A stretch of DNA of 64,000 nt, taken from contig JANPBU010000010.1 in NCBI GenBank assembly GCA_031430595.1, forward strand, positions 342,964 to 406,963, in the 5' to 3' direction. The position numbers and the translations under genes were made by a program. This document shows, piece after piece, positions 10,101 through 17,625 of this stretch. The stretch comes from JANNBN01 sp031430595 (lineage in GTDB: Bacteria; Actinomycetota; Acidimicrobiia; Acidimicrobiales; JANYDT01). A model generated the notes under the pieces. It was given only the letters and a program-made list of their open reading frames with translations. It did not search any database and was not told the DNA's origin. Position 1 is the stretch's first letter. The number at the start of each line of letters is the position of its first letter.

Positions 10101-10664
10101 AGCAGCACGACCACACCACCGGTCGTACTTCTCTTCGAACCGCCGGTAACGCCCGCCCCGGAAACGACTGTCGCACCGACCATCAACGCCAACCCCGTCG
10201 CCCCAACGACGAGCGCGAACCCGACGACGACCAACCCGACCACGACCGGCGGTATCAAATCAAAGGTATTCGTCGACGGTAACGGCGACGGAAAACAAGA
10301 CCCCGGCGAACCACCCGTCGTTGGTGCCGTTGTTGAGGTGCGAAACGCCAAGGGGGAAGTCGTCGGCCAAGCCGTGACCGATGCAAATGGTGACTACGAA
10401 ATCGTCGGTCTGATCCCAGGCAGCTACCAAGTTGCGATCAGCAAGGTCGATGGCTACGAACTGCTGTCGGATGACTCAGTCAAGGTACGCGTACTCACCA
10501 ACCAGATCAGCCAAACTGAATTTAGAGTATCGGTGAGTTCATCACTGATTGCCTTTACCGGTTCGAACAGCACACCCCTTTCGCTGGGGGCGCTGCTCCT
10601 TATGGGGCTCGGCATCGCGCTAGTTATCGCAGCAAGGCCCCGACGTCGCAAACAGCTGGCTTGA
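7128..10664 (+). CDS. SdrD-B-repeat cell-surface protein with sortase-like signal
   Basis: A 1178-residue secreted surface protein. A signal peptide (about 1-35, ending KVSAA) is followed by a prealbumin-like B domain containing GTVYLDFNADGAKN. A long central domain (about 150-620) lacks a family I can name. Two further SdrD B-type repeats begin GNRVWVDTNSNG and GNRVWMDTDNNG, with Asp/Asn-rich loops typical of calcium binding. A Thr/Ser-rich linker (about 905-1040) precedes a last B domain (KVFVDGNGDGKQDPGE). The C terminus has IAFTG, a hydrophobic helix and an RPRRRK tail, a sorting-signal layout close to LAxTG-type signals. GAGGAG upstream of the ATG supports the start. No sortase gene is in the window. 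Confidence 0.88.
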   Translation: MSFVTRVSQNKLLRLCVGLTLFAAGIAQTQKVSAAPGTIAGTVYLDFNADGAKNASTNQTDQGVGGITVTAYNASGVSCATTSTSPDGTYSLAHTCASPTVRLEATWDETQTQFLGIKPAPHGTGNATTVQFVPDNAIGIDIALLRPADYCGANPQLAIACFLNGSATNDLATAKSISRIGWADSGDGRGATNRLAQRQDTGSVWGIATSRKTKDVYSATALRRHIGMGPGGLTQIYKTTPAGVTTQFLTLPATFGSFDETTRGLGNAADPAFDNAAFAAVGRVGIGDIDLNESESLLYVSNLNTREIVSTPLSSSPTVVSYGTPPLVCASPAVARVWGVASRSFTRNGSAIDRVFAGAACDGPTGAISAGVFSIDVNPLTQALVANWSLVVSIPSYLSNGKWGTTDQIPWQAWNDVYDVKSMIVSDIAFDANGDMTIGLMDRSGLQMSANNYNAPGNSPQTLAEYPGASGDTLKACVNTIGTYVLESGGSCGGVATAGTGAAHPGPGSGEFYNEDYWYGGGGTAPSPTAGHPEVSLGALALLPGSNLVASSTWDPNAWLTGGVRWFNQTTGADARDILLVGASGPLADLSNNDPGGLGKASSIGDVELLCDQAPFEVGNRVWVDTNSNGVQDPTEPPLSNVRVELYSPVGLLLGFTTTDADGTYYFSSSTISGLTSDTANYEIRIPANQTSLANYATTAANADTSSGGDLRDSDGTRLVGTLNGSSFTFATTTAGNSDHTMDFGFVATYSLGNRVWMDTDNNGTIDSGESGVDGVSVSLLNSVGTVVATATTANGGYYRFDNLLTGDYTVRVDSTNFAVDGALVGKLSSSTTVNDPNTDVDSDDNGIDPALTADYLTTGVTSQIVTLGGQAEPTTDVDADPTNPVGEAPNNRSNRTVDFGFYTDPTPPPTSTTTTSTTTTSTTTTSTTTTTIGVSTTDAATTTDAATTTTDPGTTTTTIAGTTTTTTSVTTEPSTSETTSTTSTLPVTAASSTTTPPVVLLFEPPVTPAPETTVAPTINANPVAPTTSANPTTTNPTTTGGIKSKVFVDGNGDGKQDPGEPPVVGAVVEVRNAKGEVVGQAVTDANGDYEIVGLIPGSYQVAISKVDGYELLSDDSVKVRVLTNQISQTEFRVSVSSSLIAFTGSNSTPLSLGALLLMGLGIALVIAARPRRRKQLA
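9856..10110 (+). repeat. Low-complexity ACC/ACG-rich tract encoding a Thr linker
   Basis: Imperfect short repeats of ACC, ACG and ACT codons, including several near copies of a TCAACCACCACC-type block, encode a Thr/Ser stretch between the surface protein's B domains. Such linkers act as extended, possibly O-glycosylated stalks. The tract is prone to length change by slippage but is in frame throughout. Confidence 0.8.
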
Positions 10665-10728
10665 ATCCAGCACCCCGGGTCGACCGGCGTTGGGTGGGTT
10701 AGCCCGGCAACTCGCCTAGCCTTTGCCT

Positions 10729-11256
10729 ATGGCAAAAGCCCCCGACACCCGAGATCAGGCCGATGTTCTTCCCGAAGACCTCGACGCCTCTGAGTACGTT
10801 GGCCCCTACCTCTTTCCTGATAACAATCGTCGCCGTTGGCCCGCCGGGTTGTACCTGATTTCGGGTGCGGCCATGGTTATTGGTTACCTCACCCGGTCCA
10901 ACGATTCGGCCGCCTTAAACAAGGGCGTTTTTCTTGGTGGAATGTTGTTGTTGGCCCTCGGCGCGTATCACTGGATGGCCGGAATCAAACTGAATGTGCT
11001 CGAAGTCGACGCACTCGCCGCAGCGTCTTCAGCGGTTGGCTTCCCCGTAGGCCATGCCTCGGCACAACTTGGATGGCGGGGGCTCATGAGTCGCCCCACC
11101 TGGAAAATTCTGTTGTACTCGGCCGAAGAACCCCCAAAGACACGAGGGGTTGCCATGGTCGACGGCAGCGATGCCACCGTGGTTGGACACCACGTTGAAG
11201 CAAACCCAGAAGACTGGTCAATTTATGAAGATGGCGGAAAGCTGACAGCTTCGTGA
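10729..11256 (+). CDS. Putative membrane protein of unknown function
   Basis: A 175-residue protein that I do not recognise. Residues about 35-80 contain two hydrophobic segments (around LYLISGAAMVIGYL and GVFLGGMLLLALGAYHW), followed by a soluble part of about 95 residues. That part contains ASAQLGWRGLMSRPTWKILLYSAEEPP and ends near VEANPEDWSIYEDG. The frame opens at a TTG two codons earlier, but the ATG at 10729 is preferred. It lies on the same strand just before pgsA with about 50 bases between, so co-transcription with the phospholipid genes is likely. Confidence 0.75.
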   Translation: MAKAPDTRDQADVLPEDLDASEYVGPYLFPDNNRRRWPAGLYLISGAAMVIGYLTRSNDSAALNKGVFLGGMLLLALGAYHWMAGIKLNVLEVDALAAASSAVGFPVGHASAQLGWRGLMSRPTWKILLYSAEEPPKTRGVAMVDGSDATVVGHHVEANPEDWSIYEDGGKLTAS

Positions 11257-11307
11257 TTCGACTGCTAACATTTGCAAGCACAGTTGCCGTGTCCCCCAGG
11301 AGCTCAC

Positions 11308-12153
11308 GTGTTTGACGGTTACCTCAGAAACATCACAGACAAAGGCGTCGAACCAGTCGGTCGCGGGTTAGCCCGATTAGGTATCACCCCCGATCACCTG
11401 ACGGTACTTGGCCTGGTCATGGGGGTTGCTACCGGTATTTCAATCGGTGCAGGCCACCCGCTACTCGGGTTCTTTTTGCTGGTGACATCCGCATTGCCCG
11501 ACCTGTTCGACGGTGCCGTCGCCCGTGCCACCGGAACATCGTCGATGCGTGGGGCCTTCTTTGACTCAACCGTTGACCGTGTCACTGACGCACTACTTCT
11601 TGGTGGCATTGGTTGGTACCTTGGCGAAACTCGCGGGTTCCGTAGTGCGATGCTCGCATTCGCGGTCCTTGGTGTCTCGACGCTCATTTCCTACATGCGA
11701 GCCAAGGCCGAGATCTACAAGCTCGATGCCAAAGGTGGCCTAATGGAGCGTGCCGAACGCATCATTGTCATCTGCGTTGGTTTGGTGTTTTCGTCGCTCA
11801 TGGTTCCGGTCCTTTGGCTGATGTTGACGTTGACCTCAATTACTGCGATTCAGCGGTTCGTGAAAATCTGGAAGCAAGCCGATCGGCCGATGCCAGCCCA
11901 GCGCCCCATGTCGGCTCGACGCAGCCCTGCCGGACAACGTGTTGCTGCAGCCGACCGTCGTCGCCCAGTCGCAGGCGCACAGGCAAAACTTACCCCCGGG
12001 GTTCAAGCCGCAGCATGGCTTGAACGACTTCGAACAGAACGATCAGAGTCAGCAACGGCGCGAGCGCAACGGGTTGCTCAACGCCAAACGCAACGCCAGG
12101 GCAACCGAAGCGAACGCCGAGCCTCGGCCACCAAAAGTAAAGACACGTACTAG
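11308..12153 (+). CDS. pgsA: CDP-alcohol phosphatidyltransferase (phosphatidylinositol-phosphate synthase-like)
   Basis: An integral membrane enzyme that transfers a phosphatidyl group from CDP-diacylglycerol to an alcohol. The family motif is perfect: D-x2-D-G-x2-A-R-x8-G-x3-D-x3-D spans DLFDGAVARATG to DSTVDR. The position between HIT and the acyltransferase matches the actinobacterial PgsA1/PIP synthase. The GTG at 11308 has AGGAG five bases upstream and is preferred over an earlier in-frame TTG at 11272. After the last membrane helix there is a basic, Arg/Gln-rich tail of about 95 residues that is longer than usual. Substrate (inositol phosphate versus glycerol phosphate) is inferred from context. 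Confidence 0.9.
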   Translation: MFDGYLRNITDKGVEPVGRGLARLGITPDHLTVLGLVMGVATGISIGAGHPLLGFFLLVTSALPDLFDGAVARATGTSSMRGAFFDSTVDRVTDALLLGGIGWYLGETRGFRSAMLAFAVLGVSTLISYMRAKAEIYKLDAKGGLMERAERIIVICVGLVFSSLMVPVLWLMLTLTSITAIQRFVKIWKQADRPMPAQRPMSARRSPAGQRVAAADRRRPVAGAQAKLTPGVQAAAWLERLRTERSESATARAQRVAQRQTQRQGNRSERRASATKSKDTY

Positions 12154-12166
12154 TCGGCACTCGGTA

Positions 12167-13099
12167 GTGACCGAGAGCAGCCCGGCAAAGGCTCAGGGAA
12201 AACTGGCCCAGACCGCAACGGTGAGTGCATACAAGTTCGCGGCACGGCTTGTTCCACTGGTGCCTCGGCGGGTTGCCACGCTCGGCGGAAATGTGCTGGC
12301 GAGGGCATTGCAACGGGCGATGCGAGCCAGGGTCGATGTGGTTCGTCAGCATCAACAACGTATCGGGTCCATCCAACTCGATAGGCCCCTTACCTCCACA
12401 GAACTCGACACACGGGTCGACATAGCCTTTGCCTCGTATGCACGTTATTGGGTTGACTCGTTTCGCCTGGCTGGCCTGAAACCCGAGGGTTTTAGCGACG
12501 AGATTGAGATTCAGGGTCTCGAATATGTTGACGCTGCTTACGTTGCCGGGAAAGGGGTTGTGGCAGTAATGCCCCATATCGGCGCGTGGGATTTGGGTGG
12601 TGCATGGCTGGCAAGCAACTACCCGCTCACCGTTGTGGCCGAACGGCTTGAACCACCAGCCCTGTTTGATTGGTTTGTTGAGATGCGCCGAGAAAATGGG
12701 ATGGAAGTCGTTGCCCTCGGCGACCCGTCTGCTGCCGTTGCTCTATCAGCACGCTTACAAAGTGGTGGCATCGTTGGCTTGGTATGTGATCGTGACATTC
12801 TTCGTGATGGCATCGACGTCGAGTTCTTCGGCGAACGCACCACCATGGCTGCCGGCCCGGCAATGCTTTCGTTACGAACGGGGGCACCGATACTTCCAAC
12901 CGCCGTGTATCAGCGAGGCACCGACCGCTGCCTCGGGGTGATTCGCCCGCCGATTGTGTTCGAACGAAATGGTCGGCTACGAGACGACGTGGCTCGCCTC
13001 ACGCAACTTATCGCCCATGAACTCGAAGCACTCATACTTGAGGCACCCGAGCAATGGCATGTGTTTCAGCCGCTCTGGCCAAGCGATACACATCGTTAA
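12167..13099 (+). CDS. PIM-type lysophospholipid acyltransferase
   Basis: A roughly 310-residue acyltransferase of the LpxL/HtrB-like superfamily. The catalytic H-x4-D motif is visible in MPHIGAWDLGG near residue 133. Family members of this gene order acylate phosphatidylinositol mannosides (PatA in mycobacteria). The frame is open far into pgsA, but the GTG at 12167, fourteen bases after the pgsA stop, gives the expected N terminus. Tight spacing indicates one transcript with pgsA. The gene ends just before an inverted repeat at 13120-13190. Assignment to PIM acylation rests on neighbours and homology rather than a substrate-specific motif. Confidence 0.88.
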   Translation: MTESSPAKAQGKLAQTATVSAYKFAARLVPLVPRRVATLGGNVLARALQRAMRARVDVVRQHQQRIGSIQLDRPLTSTELDTRVDIAFASYARYWVDSFRLAGLKPEGFSDEIEIQGLEYVDAAYVAGKGVVAVMPHIGAWDLGGAWLASNYPLTVVAERLEPPALFDWFVEMRRENGMEVVALGDPSAAVALSARLQSGGIVGLVCDRDILRDGIDVEFFGERTTMAAGPAMLSLRTGAPILPTAVYQRGTDRCLGVIRPPIVFERNGRLRDDVARLTQLIAHELEALILEAPEQWHVFQPLWPSDTHR

Positions 13100-13102
13100 A
13101 TA

Positions 13103-13190
13103 CCGCGCCCACCTCAGACCCAATCCGCGCCCACCTCGGCCAAAACTCAGCGATTTTCGACTGTTTCACCGTGAGGTGGGCGCGGATTGG
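13103..13190. repeat. Inverted repeat with an extra direct copy
   Basis: A perfect 18-base inverted repeat, CCAATCCGCGCCCACCTC at 13120-13137 and its reverse complement at 13173-13190, is separated by 35 bases. The 13-mer CCGCGCCCACCTC also occurs as a direct copy at 13103-13115. The element lies between convergent genes and the right arm lies inside the PrsW coding end. It has no T tract, so it is either a strong non-canonical terminator or a small REP/MITE-like palindrome. Confidence 0.7.
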
Positions 13191-14392
13191 TTTAATCGAG
13201 CCCTGGCCGCTTGCAAATTCTGGATATGGCGGCCTTCCTCTGATTGGTCAGCCACCAATGAAGTAGCGACAGACCGGTGTTGTAGCGACGTGAGCCGGGC
13301 CAGGCTGGCGTGCACCGCGTCAAACGACCGGCGTTTGGCCCGAGGGAGTGCTTTGCGGGTCGCCCGAATTCCCTTCCACGTAGAAAAGACTGCGATTTCG
13401 GGTGCGAACATTCCGAGCTTTGCAGCCAATGCCGGGGCTGCCGTCACAAACCGTTGCCGCTCCTTGTTTCGTACAATCACACACATAGCGATTGCGGAAA
13501 AGAACAGACCGATAAAAGCCGGGATCGACACCAGCAAGATTTTGCCGTCACCTGACTTCTGCGACCACGTCAACGAGCCGTTCCAGGCTGCGTGAGTCAA
13601 CATTGCGAGGGCCAACCCCCACGGTGCTGCCACTTTCGGTGATCGACCCCGAGATACCGCCCGGCCAACGGCAAGACCCGTCCACGCGGTAAACAACGGA
13701 TGCGCGAACGGGGTGAGAAGGGCTCGCACCACGAACACCGAAACTATGCCGCTACCTGCTTGGGCGAGGTACAGGAAGTCTTCGGAAACAGCGAAACCGA
13801 GAGCCACCCAGCCAGCGAACACCACCCCGTCGATCGTGTCGTTTATTTCGAAGCGTTTCACAGCCCAGAGTATTCCGAGGCCTTTCATACTTTCTTCAAA
13901 AATCGGGGCCGAGACAACTGCTGCAATGCTTTCGTTCGTCACCGCACCCACAATCGTGTTGACGATTCCTGCCACCAACGGGGCAACCGTTGCACCCCAC
14001 AACAGCGCATGAATTTTGGCCGAGCGTGGCTCTGGCTCAACCCGGTCAAGCCAAGCCAGCGCAGGAAGCACGATCAACAACGGGACGAGCCCAAGCAAGA
14101 CCGCAAATGGGGTAGCGAACGTCAAGTAGCAAACAATTGGCACGACGATAAGCGCAGCAATCACCACCGGAACCGACAACCACGAGGGGAGCCGGGGCTT
14201 GATTGGCCCGTTCACACTCGGGTGGCTACCAATCGCGGTGCCTGGTGACACGTATCCGGTCCACTGGGTGCCATCAAACCAGCGGAAGGCAGACACCTTC
14301 CAAGGGTCCGCATGCCATCCGGGTGTCACCGTCCAGACTGCCGGTCGGGCAATGGAACTGCGTTCAGTTTCTTGGTCAACTGGCAAAGTCAC
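13166..14392 (-). CDS. PrsW-family intramembrane protease with DUF2510 domain
   Basis: A 408-residue membrane protein. The N terminus carries a DUF2510 module (PGWHADPWKVSAFRWFDG), common in actinobacterial membrane proteins. Several transmembrane helices follow, with the PrsW signature EESMKG near residue 175 and a later conserved segment around GFAVSEDFLYL. PrsW proteins are putative glutamic-type intramembrane proteases that in Bacillus cut an anti-sigma factor; no sigma/anti-sigma gene is adjacent here. The C-terminal codons and stop lie within the inverted repeat at 13103-13190, so that element may have altered the end. It is divergent from the molybdopterin oxidoreductase. Confidence 0.88.
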   Translation of the reverse strand: MTLPVDQETERSSIARPAVWTVTPGWHADPWKVSAFRWFDGTQWTGYVSPGTAIGSHPSVNGPIKPRLPSWLSVPVVIAALIVVPIVCYLTFATPFAVLLGLVPLLIVLPALAWLDRVEPEPRSAKIHALLWGATVAPLVAGIVNTIVGAVTNESIAAVVSAPIFEESMKGLGILWAVKRFEINDTIDGVVFAGWVALGFAVSEDFLYLAQAGSGIVSVFVVRALLTPFAHPLFTAWTGLAVGRAVSRGRSPKVAAPWGLALAMLTHAAWNGSLTWSQKSGDGKILLVSIPAFIGLFFSAIAMCVIVRNKERQRFVTAAPALAAKLGMFAPEIAVFSTWKGIRATRKALPRAKRRSFDAVHASLARLTSLQHRSVATSLVADQSEEGRHIQNLQAARARLNQSAPTSR

Positions 14393-14423
14393 CCTCGGAA
14401 CGTAGTTCGACTAAACATCACTC

Positions 14424-16739
14424 ATGAGCATCGACGATGACATCTTGCTTGACGATCCAATTGACCCCGCTTCAGATCCTGGCCCGGATCCTGCCCCGGC
14501 GGGGGACGTGCACTTCCGAACGTGTCCGCTGTGTGAAGCGGGTTGCGGTTTACAGGTCGAGGTACTCGATGGTGAAGTGACCCGTATTCGCGGAGACCGC
14601 CAAGATGTGTTCTCGCACGGTTACATCTGTCCGAAGGGCTCGACGCTTAAACAACTACACGAAGACCCTGATCGTCTTCGCAAGCCGCTGATCAAACGCG
14701 ACGGGCGCCACGTTGAAGTGAGTTGGGCCGAAGCGTTCGCAGAGGTTGACCGTTTGTTGACCGATGTCATCAGCACCCATGGCCGTGCGGCGATTGGTTT
14801 TTATGCTGGCAACCCAACCGCCCACAATCTGTCTGCTTCGATGTACATACGTACACTTATAAATTCGATTGGTACCAAACACCGGTTCAGCGCGTCGACC
14901 GTTGACCAAATGCCAAAACACGTATCAAGCGGCTACCTCTTTGGCACCCCGGTTACGGTTCCGGTGCCCGACCTTGACCGAACCGACTATCTATTGATGC
15001 TGGGTGCCGACCCCTACGAGTCGAACGGAAGCCTGTGTACCGCCCCTGACTTTCCTGGCCGCCTTGAAGCTATTCGCGAGCGAGGCGGACGGGTAGTGGT
15101 CGTTGACCCTCGCCGCTCAAAAACTGCTCAGCATGCAGATGAATGGATCGGGATACTTCCTGGCACCGACGCAATGTTTCTGCTTGCCGTCGTACACACG
15201 CTCTTCGCCGAACAATTGACCTCGCCCGGAACACTGGCCGCGTTCACTCACGGCATCGACGAAATGGAAACCCTTTCGAAAGAATTCAGCCCGGAAGCCG
15301 TAGCGACGCACGTAGGCGTACCCGCTGAAACCATTGCGAGAATTGCCCGAGAACTTGCTGGTGCCCCGACGGCCGCCGTCTACGGTCGGGTTGGTGCGTC
15401 GATGCAACGGTTTGGCACACTTTCAAATTGGCTCGTCGATGTGGTGAATATTCTCACCGGAAACCTCGATCGGCCCGGCGGTGCAATGTTCACCAAACCT
15501 GCCGTCGGAAACGCAACCACGCATGGTTCGCCACGAACCGGGTCGGGTTTCAAGATTGGTCGAGGCCATACCCGGGTTCGGGGGTTGCCTGAGGTGCTTG
15601 GCGAATACCCTGTTGCTGCGATGGCAGAAGAAATTGATACGCCAGGTGAAGGGCAACTCAAAGCAATGGTGATGGTTGCCGGTAACCCTGTGCTGTCGAC
15701 ACCCGACGGGGCTCGCCTTGCCAAGGCATTCGACACCCTTGAGGCGATGATATGTGTAGATATCTATTTGAACGAAACTACGCGCCACGCCAACGTCATT
15801 CTTCCCGCACCATCCCCATTGCAGAAAAGCCACTACGACGTACTGCTTTCGCAGTTCAACGTACGTAACGTCGCCAATTATTCACCGCCTGTTCTTAACC
15901 TCGACGATGACCAGCCCGATGAGTGGGAGGTTCTCGCAACCCTTTCGTCGATTGCGCAAGGAAACGGAGCGAACCAAGACCCCCATGTCGTCAACGAGGT
16001 CAGTGTTACTGCGATGTTGCAAACCGCTGTTCGTTCAGAATCCGGAAACGTGTTCGGCCGCGACATTGAAGAGTTACGGGACCAGATTGGTGATTTACGA
16101 GGGGTCGAGCGCCAACTCGATGTGATGCTTCGTACCGGCCCCTACGGTGATGCCTTTGGTACAAAGCCCGACGGTTTGAGAATGAGCATCTTGCAGGCCA
16201 ACCCTCATGGCGTTGACCTTGGCCCACTACAACCCCGCATGCCAGACATTCTCAGAACCCCCAGCGGTATGATTGAGTTAGCGCCGAAGCCGTTGTTAGA
16301 AGATGTAGATCGTCTGCGCGCTGCGCTTCTTGAGCCGGTCGATGTAACCAGTATGCAACTTATTGGTCGTCGGCAACTTCGCTCAAACAACTCGTGGATG
16401 CACAACATCAACGTGCTGATGAAGGGCAAACCGCGGTGCACCCTTGTGGTGAATACCGACGATGCCCTGCGTATCGGTCTTACCCATGGCGGTAACGCAA
16501 CCATCACGTCGGCAACCAGCCATGTGGTGGCAGTGGTCGAAGTGTCGGCCGATATTCGTCAAGGGGTCGTCAGCCTTCCGCACGGGTGGGGCCACGACCT
16601 TGACGGAACCACCATGGCGGTTGCATCATCGAAGGCCGGGGTGAACTCGAATCTTTTGGCCGGAACCACCAATGACGATCTTGATATTCCATCAGGAACA
16701 TCGGTGCTGAACGGCATTCGGGTCACGGTTACAGCATGA
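14424..16739 (+). CDS. Molybdopterin-dependent oxidoreductase
   Basis: A 771-residue enzyme of the DMSO-reductase/formate dehydrogenase superfamily. The N-terminal 4Fe-4S binding pattern is CPLCEAGC followed by a fourth Cys in GYICPKG. Then come the molybdopterin oxidoreductase domain (about 85-500) and a C-terminal molydopterin dinucleotide-binding domain (about 650-770). No twin-arginine signal is present, so it is probably cytoplasmic. The usual metal-ligand Cys or SeCys is not obvious in the SSGYLFG region, so the substrate cannot be assigned. The stop overlaps the ATG of the next gene by four bases (ATGA), so a membrane partner is co-translated. No dedicated electron-transfer subunit is adjacent. 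Confidence 0.9.
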   Translation: MSIDDDILLDDPIDPASDPGPDPAPAGDVHFRTCPLCEAGCGLQVEVLDGEVTRIRGDRQDVFSHGYICPKGSTLKQLHEDPDRLRKPLIKRDGRHVEVSWAEAFAEVDRLLTDVISTHGRAAIGFYAGNPTAHNLSASMYIRTLINSIGTKHRFSASTVDQMPKHVSSGYLFGTPVTVPVPDLDRTDYLLMLGADPYESNGSLCTAPDFPGRLEAIRERGGRVVVVDPRRSKTAQHADEWIGILPGTDAMFLLAVVHTLFAEQLTSPGTLAAFTHGIDEMETLSKEFSPEAVATHVGVPAETIARIARELAGAPTAAVYGRVGASMQRFGTLSNWLVDVVNILTGNLDRPGGAMFTKPAVGNATTHGSPRTGSGFKIGRGHTRVRGLPEVLGEYPVAAMAEEIDTPGEGQLKAMVMVAGNPVLSTPDGARLAKAFDTLEAMICVDIYLNETTRHANVILPAPSPLQKSHYDVLLSQFNVRNVANYSPPVLNLDDDQPDEWEVLATLSSIAQGNGANQDPHVVNEVSVTAMLQTAVRSESGNVFGRDIEELRDQIGDLRGVERQLDVMLRTGPYGDAFGTKPDGLRMSILQANPHGVDLGPLQPRMPDILRTPSGMIELAPKPLLEDVDRLRAALLEPVDVTSMQLIGRRQLRSNNSWMHNINVLMKGKPRCTLVVNTDDALRIGLTHGGNATITSATSHVVAVVEVSADIRQGVVSLPHGWGHDLDGTTMAVASSKAGVNSNLLAGTTNDDLDIPSGTSVLNGIRVTVTA

Positions 16740-17164
16740 GCAATTCAACCGATATTCCGAAGCGTGAATTGCCACAGCTAGAACGGGCACAAAAGCCCTC
16801 GCGTAAAACGCAGTGGCTGAACCTCGCTGCTCTTGCCGTCTTGGTTTTCGTAACGATTGGGCGTGATACCCACGACGGAGGTATCGATGCTGCCGCAATC
16901 ATCGAAACCGCTGCCCCGTTCATGATTGCGTTGGTCGCGGGCTGGGTGGCGAGCAAAGCGTGGAATACCCCGACCGACATCAAAACTGGCCTCACCGTTT
17001 GGCCGGTCACGGTGATTCTCGGGATGGTATTGCGTCGTCTCTTCTTCGACCGGGGAACAGCCGCGGCCTTCATCATTGTCGCCACCACTTTCCTTGGTGT
17101 CGCCCTGGTTGGTTGGCGTGCAGTTCACCATCTCGTTGCAAAGAAACCGAAGCCTGTCGCATGA
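16736..17164 (+). CDS. DUF3054-like membrane protein
   Basis: A 142-residue integral membrane protein with about four hydrophobic helices and the segment LVFVTIGRDTHDGG, which resembles the conserved GR-x-H element of DUF3054. Its ATG overlaps the oxidoreductase stop and its own stop overlaps the next ATG, so the three genes are translationally coupled. Function is unknown. A role as a membrane partner of the oxidoreductase is only suggested by coupling. Confidence 0.8.
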   Translation: MSNSTDIPKRELPQLERAQKPSRKTQWLNLAALAVLVFVTIGRDTHDGGIDAAAIIETAAPFMIALVAGWVASKAWNTPTDIKTGLTVWPVTVILGMVLRRLFFDRGTAAAFIIVATTFLGVALVGWRAVHHLVAKKPKPVA

Positions 17165-17598
17165 ACATGCGAACGATAATCCTTGTAACAATAATAGTAA
17201 GCGCAGCTACCTTTGGTGGTGGGGCTGCTTCGGGCCAAGAGGGTAGCCAGGCCTTCTTTACCAAATCAAAAAACATCGAATGCATCTACTATCCAACCTA
17301 CGTTGATGGGCCCTTTCTCGAATGTTTGGTACTGAATTACACCGGTAAAATTCCGAAGCAACCGGCTGACTGCGATTTGGATTGGTCGCCGCAGGCTTCG
17401 CTCGAAACGAAGGGTCGGCCCCAGATCTTCAGCTGTCGGGGTGACACGCCCTACCAACCGTATGCCCCCGTCGTCGCCTACGGTTCGACATGGAAGCGTG
17501 GTCCGTTCACGTGTTCTGTGGCAACAATCGGGGTGACCTGCCGAAACGCTTCGAAGCGAGGTTTTTTTGTGAGCCGAACCTCGATTCGGGCCCTCTGA
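17161..17598 (+). CDS. Secreted DUF6636-like protein
   Basis: A 145-residue exported protein. A signal peptide (about 1-25, ending GAASGQ) is followed by a domain with five Cys residues. The segments KSKNIECIY and RGPFTCSVATIGVTC, followed by GFFVSR, match the pattern I associate with the actinobacterial secreted domain DUF6636. The ATG at 17161 overlaps the previous stop (ATGA) and gives a clean signal peptide. Function is unknown. The extracytoplasmic location makes a direct role in the cytosolic oxidoreductase reaction unlikely. Confidence 0.8.
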   Translation: MNMRTIILVTIIVSAATFGGGAASGQEGSQAFFTKSKNIECIYYPTYVDGPFLECLVLNYTGKIPKQPADCDLDWSPQASLETKGRPQIFSCRGDTPYQPYAPVVAYGSTWKRGPFTCSVATIGVTCRNASKRGFFVSRTSIRAL

Positions 17599-17625
17599 AG
17601 ACCGCTACTGAACTATCGTCACGGG

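Noticed and set aside
9833..10351. A 172-codon Val-rich minus-strand frame
   Set aside because: It is the complement of the Thr-codon linker of the surface protein; low complexity alone explains it.
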